Origin: Desulfosoma caldarium
GTDB lineage: Bacteria; Desulfobacterota; Syntrophobacteria; Syntrophobacterales; DSM-9756
Length of the DNA: 64,000 nucleotides
Assembly (NCBI RefSeq): GCF_003751385.1
Contig: NZ_RJVA01000009.1
Location: 310,001 to 374,000 of the forward strand
Reading direction: 5' to 3'
Shown here: positions 1-8,086 of the stretch, piece by piece
How the letters are laid out: the number at the start of each line of letters is the position of its first letter
Position numbering within the stretch: the first letter of the stretch is position 1
Notes under the pieces: model-generated
The model's database searches: none
Told to the model about the DNA's origin: nothing
What the model saw: only the letters and a program-made list of their open reading frames with translations
Made by a program: the position numbers and the translations under genes

Positions 1-114
1 CCCCAATGGCGTGCTCCCAAGGACTCCCCCGTATGTCATGGCTACGGCGAAAACAAAATGCTTCCCCGCACCATGAACCATATGCCTGGGCGTGCGGCAA
101 AAAACGAAAGGTTT

Positions 115-230
115 CCCCCCCAATAACTGTAGGGGCAGGCCTTGTGCCTGCCCCAAATCCACGGCCCGGCCCTGACATTCGGTCAGTTGATGAAAGGACC
201 TGGCTACTCAAAAATAAAGGTCTGACCCCT
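115..230 (-). repeat. Composite hairpin + 22-bp repeat unit
   Basis: Positions 132-154 form a hairpin (GGGGCAGGCC, short loop, inverted complement). A spacer with ACGGCCCGGCCCT follows, and the unit ends at 208-230 with the dispersed element that reads GGGGTCAGACCTTTATTTT on the minus strand. The last base of the element is the first base of the TTA that is the stop codon of the RTX gene at 230-2359, so the repeat begins exactly where translation ends. Positions 1-114 carry only a further diverged stretch of the same composite and no credible gene. Confidence 0.85.
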
Positions 231-2359
231 TAAAAAATGTAAATGTCGCCGGCATCCAGCGTGGTCCATGCACCAATGGTGACCAGCGTTCGGGTGGCGG
301 TAATGTTGAATGCCCCTCCTCCTGCCGCCGTCACGTGGAAAAGATACAACTTGCCGGCGCCCCGGTCATAGCCGAGGGCGAATCCGGAAAAGGCTTCGGT
401 GCCCTCGTTGGATAGATCTGTGATCAAACTCAAAAGAGAATTCTTGCCGTTGGCTTGAAAGAGGTAATTTTCGCTGGACAACGCCACGGCAGAGGAGAAA
501 TTTAAATCAACGTTCACAACCGCATTGGGAGCCGCCGCGTTATGGACCACGATCGAGCGCTTTGTGCCGGCGCCGGGAACCGCGTTGGTGCCGGTGGTGC
601 CCGTGGCCACGTCAATGTAGAGCTTGTCCGCGCCATCGCGGCCAAAGTCTACGATCTTATCGGCGCTCTGAAAAGCGTCCAAAATGACGATGTCATTACC
701 TGTTCCCGTGATGATGGTATCCGCCCCCGCGCCCCCTTGAATAAGGTCGTCGCCGGCGTAACCGTCGAGGGTGTCGTTGCCCTCCCCGCCCAAGATCGTG
801 TCGTCGCCGCTTGCACCGTAAATGTGGTCGTTGCCGTCGCCGCCGTCCATGCTGTCGTCGCCGTCCCCACCATCGATAAGGTCGTTGCCGGTTCCGCCCA
901 GGATGGTGTCGTCGCCGACGTTGCCGCCGATGGTGTCATGGCCCGCTCCGCCGTCCAGGTGGTCGTTGCCGTTCTCACCGTAAATGCGGTCGTCGCCGGC
1001 ATCACCAAAGATGGTGTCGTCGCCATAGCTGCCTGAGATGCGGTCGTTGCCGAGTCCGCCGGAGATGCTGTCGTTTCCGTAGCCGCCGTCAATGGTGTCA
1101 CTTCCATCCCCGCCCAAGATCGTGTCGTCGCCGTCCCCGCCCTCGATGACGTCGTCGCCGGCTCCGCCGTCAATGCTGTCATCGCCGGCGTTGCCCTTGA
1201 TGGTGTCGTTGCCATCCCCGCCGGAGATGCTGTCGTCACCGGCGGCGTCAAGGATGCGGTCGTTGCCGTCCCCGCCGGCAATGGTGTCGTTTCCATCGCC
1301 ACCGTCAATGGTGTCGTCGCCGGCTCCGCCATCGATGAGGTCGGCGTCCCCGCCGCCGTCGATAAGGTCGGCGCCGGCTCCGCCGAAGATCGTGTCATCG
1401 CCGGCGTCGCCTCGGATGTAGTCACGGCCCGCTCCGCCATCGATAAGGTCGGCGCCGGGACCACCGTAGATGGTGTCGTCGCCATCGCCACCGTCAATAC
1501 GGTCATCACCGTCGCTGCTGTCGATGCGATCGGCACCGGCTCCACCGAAGATGGCGTCGTCGCCGCCATAACCGTAGATTTTGTCGTCGCCGCCGTAGCC
1601 GTAGATGATGTCGTTGCCCGCGGTCCCCTGAAGGGTGTCGTCGCCCGCGGTCCCCGCGATCGTTTCATCGCCAGGGCGAGGGGTGATCGTATCGCCATCG
1701 TCGCTGTCGTCGCTATCATTGTTGTCGTCATTATCGTCGCTATCGTCGCCTGTGTCGTTGTCGTCGTCGCCGACAACCTGGTTGATGGCCTCCTCGATCT
1801 GCTGCTGCACCTCGTTCAGATCTCTTGTACTGTCCACTTCGTCCAAAATGGCACTCACCTGATCGCTCAGCTCCTGAGTCCACTGGATGTTATTCTCGAT
1901 CAGGTAGTCTGTGAAGGACTCCGCAACCTCAGACTTGTTGCAGATCGTGCCCCAATCCTCCGATGAATCCTCTTCCTGACCCGCCATCGCAGCGTTGATG
2001 ATGTTGGCGATAAAGGCGCCAGGGCTGGATTCACCATTTTTCAACACACCCAGCCAGTAGGCCATCCCCTGGGCATCGGGTAACCTTTCCAGCAGGTTCT
2101 GGTAAACCTGCGTGATAAACTCCTCGTACATGGCATCGGTCACGGGTTCACCCGACGCGTTGAACACGACGTGGAAATACGCGTACTGCGCCGTGGCTTC
2201 CGGTTGCTGCGCGAAGTTTTCGGCCACGCCCGCCAGATCCAAAACTCCATTGTTCACCTGAATGCTCCAGAAGGACACCCCGTCAGGATCCCCGGCGCGC
2301 CCAAAATAAGCCAGATAAAAAGCTTGAATCCATTGTTTGGTGGTCAATGCACGGGCCAT
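230..2359 (-). CDS. DUF4214-domain RTX (hemolysin-type Ca-binding repeat) surface protein 1
   Basis: A 709-residue protein. Residues about 5-200 match the DUF4214 pattern (TTKQWIQAFYLAYFGRAGDP and later YQNLLERLPDAQGMAYW). An Asp/Asn/Ser-rich acidic linker follows, then about 30 RTX nonapeptides (GGxGxDxI type) that should fold as a calcium-bound beta-roll, then a C-terminal domain ending GDIYIF. Such proteins are usually exported by type I secretion and sit on the cell surface; no exporter is in the window. The start at 2359 is chosen because GGAGG lies 5 bases upstream and the N-terminus then aligns with both paralogues; a 20-codon longer frame exists. The stop abuts a dispersed repeat. Confidence 0.9.
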   Translation of the reverse strand: MARALTTKQWIQAFYLAYFGRAGDPDGVSFWSIQVNNGVLDLAGVAENFAQQPEATAQYAYFHVVFNASGEPVTDAMYEEFITQVYQNLLERLPDAQGMAYWLGVLKNGESSPGAFIANIINAAMAGQEEDSSEDWGTICNKSEVAESFTDYLIENNIQWTQELSDQVSAILDEVDSTRDLNEVQQQIEEAINQVVGDDDNDTGDDSDDNDDNNDSDDSDDGDTITPRPGDETIAGTAGDDTLQGTAGNDIIYGYGGDDKIYGYGGDDAIFGGAGADRIDSSDGDDRIDGGDGDDTIYGGPGADLIDGGAGRDYIRGDAGDDTIFGGAGADLIDGGGDADLIDGGAGDDTIDGGDGNDTIAGGDGNDRILDAAGDDSISGGDGNDTIKGNAGDDSIDGGAGDDVIEGGDGDDTILGGDGSDTIDGGYGNDSISGGLGNDRISGSYGDDTIFGDAGDDRIYGENGNDHLDGGAGHDTIGGNVGDDTILGGTGNDLIDGGDGDDSMDGGDGNDHIYGASGDDTILGGEGNDTLDGYAGDDLIQGGAGADTIITGTGNDIVILDAFQSADKIVDFGRDGADKLYIDVATGTTGTNAVPGAGTKRSIVVHNAAAPNAVVNVDLNFSSAVALSSENYLFQANGKNSLLSLITDLSNEGTEAFSGFALGYDRGAGKLYLFHVTAAGGGAFNITATRTLVTIGAWTTLDAGDIYIF

Positions 2360-3206
2360 CTTTTCCTCCTTGCCTGATTTTTCATCCCCTTCAAACAAAA
2401 CGCCGCAGAACCCCCTCATTCCTGGCGCGGGGTTTTTTCTTCGGGGTCACCTCTTCCTTTTTTTGGCTTCCCCGTCCATTGCGCGCTGACCCAACGAATC
2501 TTTCGCCGTCTACGACAACCCATTGCCGTGGAGCCGTACCCCCCGCATTTCCTCATGCCCGCAGGAGGTTTTTTTAAAAATCGCCATCGGCATTCCCACA
2601 TCAAACAAATTAAAGGGCACCCCTATCTTCTTTCTCGCAATTTTTTTAAAAAAATCAGCCCATTTGGGCTAACCCTGAGCGAACCTCTTTCGCCGAGCCT
2701 TTGCCAACGGTTCGAGATCCCGAGGTTGCTTCAACGCGTCCCGTGGGCCATGATCCTCTCAACCCGCCGAAAGGTGTCATGGGCCCGGCCGTGTCGGCTC
2801 ACTCTTCGCTTTGGCCGGCCGATAAAGCGCAACATGTTGTCTTGGCTGTGCCGGCTTCCCTTCCGGAAATCCGCTGGATTCTTTCCACGATGAATGCGCG
2901 CCTTCTGCGCACTCGTTGAGTCGGCTTTTTGAAGGAATTTTCACTACACAATATGTATATAAAAAGCAAGATGTTAAGCAGAAAAACAAAACCTTTTCGT
3001 TGCCATTTCGCCACCACATGAGGTGATTATGCTGGCCCCAAAAGTCCGCCCGGCCCTCGCGTTGGGTCGGTTCATCAACCAGAAGGCCATTCAAAAATAA
3101 AGGTCTGACCCCACGTGTTCCAATAACTGTAGGGGCAGGCCCGCGGCCTGCCCTAAACCCACGGCCCGGCCCTCGCATTGGGTCGGTTCATCAAGCAATA
3201 GGCCAT
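2360..3206. other. Gene-poor leader and repeat region
   Basis: No credible coding sequence. The first ~110 bases are the leader of RTX protein 1 and resemble the leaders of RTX proteins 2 and 3 (TTTCCTCC, GCCTG, TTCATC, then a CAAAACG-like stretch). From about 3091 a 22-bp element, a hairpin (3132-3153) and a second element belong to the composite repeat family. Small open frames here are repeat-derived. Confidence 0.6.
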
Positions 3207-3229
3207 TCAAAAATAAAGGTCTGACTCCA
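3091..3229 (-). repeat. Two 22-bp elements around one hairpin unit
   Basis: Elements lie at 3091-3112 and 3207-3229, with the GGGGCAGGCC-type hairpin at 3132-3153 between them. The second element carries one change (GACTCC for GACCCC) and runs into the 3' end of the OGT-like gene: its TTTTTGA supplies that gene's TGA stop. Confidence 0.85.
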
Positions 3230-4853
3230 CGTGTTCAATCTTGCGGTAAAGCCCAATCAGCGTATCTTCCAGCTGCCGGGTAAAGCCGGTCACGTCACAC
3301 AGGGAAGAGGCTTGCATGCGCCGACGCAGGGTACTGCGTAGGCGAAGCAGCCGTTGGCGGTCTTTGGCCAATCTCACGGCGATGCGCACATAGTCCTCGC
3401 CATCCTTCGCCGCCAGTTCCGGTAGACCAATCTGGCACAAAAAAGCGTAAGTTTGCCGGCTGACCACCCGGCTTTGAGGCCAAGTGATGACGGGCACGCC
3501 CATCCACAGCGCTTCGCAGCTCGTCAGTCCACCGGTGAAGGGAAAGGGGTCGAGGGCTATATCCACGTCGCCGTATTCCTTGAGCAGATCGGCATGAAAG
3601 CTGGGGCCGCGCAAGTCGATGCGCTCGGCGGCAACCCCACGGTCCACAAAGGCTTGCGTGATCTTGTGCCGAAAGCCTTCATCGTTGAAGGTGCGCCACT
3701 TCAAAATCAAGCGGGCATCGGGGACCGCTCGCAGCACCTGCGCCCACACATCGAACACGCCGTCGTTGAACTTGGCCGTGTTGTTGAAACAACCGAAGGT
3801 GATGAAACCGTTCCGCTCAAGAGGCAGCGAAGCCACCGTCGCGGGCGCCCAGGGCACCGGCTGATAGCAAAACCGACCGCTCGGCAAACGAATAATCGGT
3901 TCGACGAACTGGGCTTCGGTGCCGGGCGGAGCGTGCCAGGCATCCAGCAGCACCGCATCCATACAGGACAACCCGGTGGTCGCAAAGTAACCCAGCCAAC
4001 TCACCATAACCGGGGCGGGGCGATGGGCGAAGACGGTCAGCCTGGAACCGGCCGTGTGGCCGGAAAGATCGACGAGAAGATCGATGCGGTCGGCCTGAAT
4101 CTGCTCCACGAGAGCCATGTCGTCCAGTGCGGCGACGTCGCGAAAATGGCAAGCCGCCCGAATTTGTTCGGTGACCCAATCCTTCACCCGCCCGGCACTG
4201 TAGGCAAACACCTCCACTCGACTGACATCGTGCGCTTTGATCACATCCTTGACAAACAGGCCGACGGTGTGCTGGCACAGGTCGGCAGACACATAACCGA
4301 TGCGCAACGCCCGATCGGCCAAAGGAATGAGTGGCGGACGTGGCCTTTCGCCGCCGGCCCGGGCCATGGCCCACTCGCCCCAAGCTTGGGCCTGCGTCAG
4401 CCGCTCTGCATCCGTTACCTCGGGGTCGTATTCCAGAGCTATCAGCGCATTTCGGCGCACAACCGGGTTGTCCGGCAACGCGTGCAGCAGTTGCGCATAC
4501 AAGCGGCGCGCTGCAGCATGTTCGCCCGCATCGTGGGCCAGGTTGGCCATGTTCAGCACGGCACGCAGGTCGGTTGGATCAAGAGCCCGAGCACGCCGGT
4601 AAAAGCTTTGAGCCTCTGTCAGAAAGCCGCAGCCGGCAAGCAAGGCCCCGATATCCAGCAGGCGGGACACATCCGCTTTGGCATCGTCGAGGACGGGACG
4701 GCACACCGCCAGCATCTCGGCAAAACGCCCCGACCGGGCGTACCGTTGCGCTTCCTGCATCAGGCGTGCGTGGGATGGGGCCCCTGATGGCCCCGTGGTT
4801 GCCTTCATAGGCGCATGCCCATCGCCTTCGTATTCGCCGACCACATCGTGCAT
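3207..4853 (-). CDS. TPR O-GlcNAc transferase-like (SPINDLY family, GT41) protein
   Basis: A 548-residue protein. Residues about 25-160 hold TPR-like helices (RYARSGRFAEMLAV, LNMANLAHDAGEHAAARRLY). From about residue 185 it matches the GT41 catalytic region: RIGYVSADLCQHTVGLF, VDLSGHTAGSRLTVFAHRPAP, ITFGCFNNTAKFN, and DPFPFTGGLTSCEALWMGVP. The family transfers a sugar from a UDP- or GDP-sugar to Ser/Thr of proteins; adjacent RTX proteins are possible targets (inference). The start has GGAAGGTGAG a few bases upstream. The last residues (ESDLYF and TGA) are read from a dispersed repeat, so the native C-terminus has been altered or replaced; the catalytic core looks intact. Confidence 0.88.
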   Translation of the reverse strand: MHDVVGEYEGDGHAPMKATTGPSGAPSHARLMQEAQRYARSGRFAEMLAVCRPVLDDAKADVSRLLDIGALLAGCGFLTEAQSFYRRARALDPTDLRAVLNMANLAHDAGEHAAARRLYAQLLHALPDNPVVRRNALIALEYDPEVTDAERLTQAQAWGEWAMARAGGERPRPPLIPLADRALRIGYVSADLCQHTVGLFVKDVIKAHDVSRVEVFAYSAGRVKDWVTEQIRAACHFRDVAALDDMALVEQIQADRIDLLVDLSGHTAGSRLTVFAHRPAPVMVSWLGYFATTGLSCMDAVLLDAWHAPPGTEAQFVEPIIRLPSGRFCYQPVPWAPATVASLPLERNGFITFGCFNNTAKFNDGVFDVWAQVLRAVPDARLILKWRTFNDEGFRHKITQAFVDRGVAAERIDLRGPSFHADLLKEYGDVDIALDPFPFTGGLTSCEALWMGVPVITWPQSRVVSRQTYAFLCQIGLPELAAKDGEDYVRIAVRLAKDRQRLLRLRSTLRRRMQASSLCDVTGFTRQLEDTLIGLYRKIEHVESDLYF

Positions 4854-4980
4854 GGAAGCTCACCTTCCCTGAAAAACATTCGATCCCGCATGTGGGCATT
4901 GACGTCAACGGCGAAAACGGGAATCCACGGCGGTGCCTTCGCCCAAAAGCCATGGGTTTCAACGCCTGGCGCTCGAAGGC

Positions 4981-5306
4981 TAAAAATTAAAGGTCTGACC
5001 CCAGCCTTTACAAAAAACTGTAGGGGCAGGCCCCTGTGCCTGCCCCAAATCCACGGCCCGGCCCTCACGTTAGGCCGGCTCATGAAAGCAGAAGGTCATT
5101 CAAAAATAAAGGTCTGACCCCACGCGTGTTCGCTCGAAGGGTAAAAATTAAAGGTCTGACCCCAGCCTTTACGGCCCTGACATTCGGTCGGGAAAGGACC
5201 TGCCTACTCAAAAATAAAGGTCTGACCCCTTAAAAAACACGGCCCGGCCCTCGCGTTAACTCGGTTCATCAAGCAGAAGGCCATTCAAAAATAAAGGCCT
5301 GACCCC
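4981..5306 (-). repeat. Cluster of five 22-bp elements with one hairpin
   Basis: Elements at about 4981-5002 (AAAAATTAAAGG variant), 5099-5121, 5142-5163, 5208-5229 and 5284-5305 (one change, GGCCTGACC), with a GGGGCAGGCCCC...TGCCCC hairpin at about 5022-5046. All read GGGGTCAGACC on the minus strand, the same polarity as the flanking genes. The last lies 6 bases after the stop of the GT4-methyltransferase gene. The interval 4854-5311 contains nothing else recognisable. Confidence 0.85.
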
Positions 5307-5311
5307 ACGTG

Positions 5312-7378
5312 CTATTTACGCAGCAGCAGCGCAAGCGCCGCGCGACACTGATAGATTGTCACATCATGACCGAGCCCCTGAAGGAGGGAGCCGGCCACAC
5401 GCCAAATGGGTAGCTGGGGAGGCATGATATCTTCAACAACTAAATATCCACCGGGCCTGAGGGCTTCGAGCGCAAAGAGGAGCGTGTTGAGCTGGCTGTG
5501 CGGCGCATGCAGGCCGTCGTCGATGATCACATCCAGCGGCGTGCCGATCTGCCGTTGCAGGTCCCGTAATGTCTTGCCGTTGGTCTGATCCACATAGAAT
5601 GTGCGCAGACGCTCTTCTTCAAACAGGATGCGACGGTCGACATCGGCTCCGTAGATCTGGAAATAAGGAAGCACGTCTCGAAAAGCGCGGACACTTGCGC
5701 CGGGTTTGCCTGCTGCGCCCATATTGGACGGCGTATCCACGTTGTTCGTGCCCAAGCCGATTTCAAGCAAAGAACCCTCATGATCCCGCATTTTCGCCAG
5801 CAACCACGCATAAAGCTGTTCGTAGCCATGGACTCGGGCTTTATCAGAACCGTAATGATGAAAACGCTCGGCCATCACCGCCGCGAATTCACGCTGACCC
5901 TCATCGAGCCTGAGCGCACTCAAAGGCTGTGGCTGCAAACTGGGCACGCCTGTCAGTTTAGCTGCCAAGGCTTCCAGCGCCGAGAAAGTGGCCGGGGCAG
6001 CCTGCGCAGTGAGCTCGGCCCGTGCCTGAAGTCCGCCGGTCCAGTCGGCACTGTTGGGAGCAAACATGGGAAACCGTGCACAGATCTCCTGCCACACGCG
6101 CTCATGAGTGAACGGCGCTTGCTTGACTCTCGCCTGCGGTTGTTTATGGAATTTTCTTGTTTTGTGCTTGTCGGGTTTGCGTTTTAATTTTTCCAGGACT
6201 TCGATCAGGCGATCCGTATTTCTGTCAATATTATGAATACGTTGGGCAACACGCCATGCACGCTCGCAAAAAGCCCGATACAGCGGCTCGTTATCATACA
6301 GCGCGATGATGCGGTCAATCAGCGGGCCCAGCAGCGAAGCTTTAGGGATCTTGGTATAAGGCGGCTCATGGAGATCAGGGTCCAGTTTGAATTTAATCCC
6401 GCCGTCCTCGATCATTTCCGGCATGCCGCCATGATCCGTGATAATGGCCGGAATGCCGTTGAGCATGGCTTCGGCCAGCACGCGACCGGCAGTCTCCCAA
6501 CATAGACTCGGCATCAACACAAGACGGGCCCGTGCATACACGACACGCATGTCCGCTTGATTGGGAGTTACGATGACATTGGGCAATTCATGCCTGTCTT
6601 CGCCAAGTGTTTTCATCACGGCATGCAGTATGGGCTGCCACAGACCCCGTGATTCCACCACTTCAAAAGTGATGTCCGGTCGGCGTTTGCTCATCAGCCA
6701 GGCCAATTGGGCGACAAACGCCCCGCCTTTTTCGAAACTTGGATTGATGAAGAGAATGTGTTTGCGCTCGTGATGGTCTGCAACCACCTTGCCGGGCTCA
6801 ACAAAGATGCCCACCGGGGTGACCTCAAGCTGCATCTTTTCCTTATAAAACCGGGCCGTGGCCTTGGTATTGGTTAAGATCAGATCCACATCCCGACACC
6901 AGCGCGTACTGCCCAAGTAATTTGAATTGGCCAAATACGCCACCGTCTTTATGTTCCGACACCGCGCTTCATCGGCGATCAAAAGATCAAACGCATTGCC
7001 GCCATAAAAAAACACAAAATCCGGCTGAAATTCATCCAGCGTGGTCAAATAGAGTGAAAACAACTGGTTAAGTTCGTCGTTGGTCGTCTCTTTAGCATGG
7101 ATCGATTGGGTGACCACCAGCGTATGATCCAGTCCGTCAGGGTCCTTGACCTTCACAAAGCGTGTTGTGGGTTTGGGGTCCAGATGCGGCTTCAGAAGGG
7201 TCATGCCCCGTTCCGAGTCAAAAACCGTACAACCGAGGATTCGGACGTCCCACCCACGGCGCTTAAGCTGCAACAACATTTGCCGCACCTCGATGGATGC
7301 CCCGCTGGACGTATCCAGCAGACAATACCGATTCGCCCAAAGGATTTTTCGAGGTCTCGCCGAGGATGGCTTAGGCAT
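5312..7378 (-). CDS. Bifunctional glycosyltransferase (GT4) / SAM methyltransferase fusion
   Basis: A 688-residue protein with two domains. Residues 1 to about 410 look like a GT4 glycosyltransferase: KILWANRYCLLDTSSGASIE at the start, HILFINPSFEKGGAFVAQLA mid-way, and AEAMLNGIPAIITDHGGMPE as the donor-binding EX7E-type region. After a Lys/Arg-rich linker (about 410-440), residues about 500-688 form a class I methyltransferase-like domain (LLEIGLGTNN, IDDGLHAPHSQLNTL, LRPGGYLVVEDI). It may extend and methylate a surface glycan (inference). ATG 7378 is preferred over GTG 7384 because AAGGTG is 8 bases upstream of the ATG but only 2 from the GTG. Confidence 0.85.
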   Translation of the reverse strand: MPKPSSARPRKILWANRYCLLDTSSGASIEVRQMLLQLKRRGWDVRILGCTVFDSERGMTLLKPHLDPKPTTRFVKVKDPDGLDHTLVVTQSIHAKETTNDELNQLFSLYLTTLDEFQPDFVFFYGGNAFDLLIADEARCRNIKTVAYLANSNYLGSTRWCRDVDLILTNTKATARFYKEKMQLEVTPVGIFVEPGKVVADHHERKHILFINPSFEKGGAFVAQLAWLMSKRRPDITFEVVESRGLWQPILHAVMKTLGEDRHELPNVIVTPNQADMRVVYARARLVLMPSLCWETAGRVLAEAMLNGIPAIITDHGGMPEMIEDGGIKFKLDPDLHEPPYTKIPKASLLGPLIDRIIALYDNEPLYRAFCERAWRVAQRIHNIDRNTDRLIEVLEKLKRKPDKHKTRKFHKQPQARVKQAPFTHERVWQEICARFPMFAPNSADWTGGLQARAELTAQAAPATFSALEALAAKLTGVPSLQPQPLSALRLDEGQREFAAVMAERFHHYGSDKARVHGYEQLYAWLLAKMRDHEGSLLEIGLGTNNVDTPSNMGAAGKPGASVRAFRDVLPYFQIYGADVDRRILFEEERLRTFYVDQTNGKTLRDLQRQIGTPLDVIIDDGLHAPHSQLNTLLFALEALRPGGYLVVEDIMPPQLPIWRVAGSLLQGLGHDVTIYQCRAALALLLRK

Positions 7379-8049
7379 ACTCACAGCACCTTAAAAAAGA
7401 ATTTCGCGCCGCGTCTCAGAATGTAGCGCACGGACGATTCAAGCTACCGTAATGCCCCCCGGGAATCAAGGCCACAATGGGCTTGATGGTGACCGCGGTG
7501 CTCTTGGCTTCTCCTTCCGCATCAAGCCCAACGCGAAGTGACCCTTTCGGCCTTCGCACCTGGCCTCGACAAACGGCTTTGGGCCCGAAGAGCGACGGTC
7601 CGGCCAGGGCCGTTGTCACATCGTTCAAAGATGACGAACCCGGCCAGATCCATGATCGCATCAAAGATCTGCCGCAAAGGCCCCGTGAAATCGCCCACAA
7701 AGACCGCGTCGTCGCCATGCATTGAACCACCCGCTGCGTCGCCTTTAAAACTCAAAGATCAACGGAAAAGGTTCGATGTGATGGGTGAATTCGGCGGGCA
7801 AAGCGGCTCCCTAAAAAATAAAGGTCTGACCCCATGTCCGCACAGCCGTGCACGCGGGAGTCCACAGCTCCCTACTCCCATATCCCTCGCGCAAAAGGGA
7901 GATTCTTAGCCTAATGGGAGCCCAACGATCCGACGGCCGGTAAAATGTAGAGGTCTGACTGTAATAGGCGCCGGGATGACCATGGTCCGCGGGGCTTGTG
8001 GATAATTACCGAGTAAAAATTAAAGGTCTGACCCCAAAGGAGGCAAAGG
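7379..8049. other. Degenerate region with repeats, no intact gene
   Basis: A minus-strand open stretch (about 7522-7755, GDDAVFVGDFTGPLRQIFD) looks protein-like but is short, has no clear ribosome site and matches nothing I recognise; a neighbouring frame continues it (VALIPGGHYGSLN), so it may be a frameshifted remnant. The rest holds dispersed elements. Confidence 0.4.
7812..8035 (-). repeat. Three 22-bp elements, one decayed
   Basis: Elements at 7812-7833 and 8013-8035 are well conserved (the latter with AAAAATTAAAGG); 7941-7959 is decayed (TAAAATGTAGAGGTCTGACT). Their orientation is the same as the flanking minus-strand genes. They lie about 50 bases downstream of the stop of RTX protein 2, beyond its hairpin. 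Confidence 0.8.
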
Positions 8050-8075
8050 AGGCACCCGCGGAGCAGCGGGTGCCT
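8050..8075 (-). terminator. Hairpin downstream of RTX protein 2
   Basis: AGGCACCCGC (8050-8059) pairs with GCGGGTGCCT (8066-8075) around a 6-base loop, 11 bases after the stop codon. There is no strong T-run on the minus strand, so it may stabilise the 3' end rather than act as a classic intrinsic terminator. Confidence 0.55.
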
Positions 8076-8086
8076 GTCGCTGGACA

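Noticed and set aside
126-154. Composite hairpins considered as ordinary rho-independent terminators
   Set aside because: They recur with a conserved flank and lack T-runs; they lie up to 100 bases from stop codons and belong to a repeat family, although they could have a secondary terminator effect.
542-1776. Long open frames (plus 542-1036, minus 649-1776, plus 1092-1421) over the RTX repeat region
   Set aside because: They are shadows of the period-27 RTX codons: low-complexity Ser/Pro/Thr or Val/Ala peptides with no ribosome site, while the RTX frame shows DUF4214 plus GGxGxDxI repeats.
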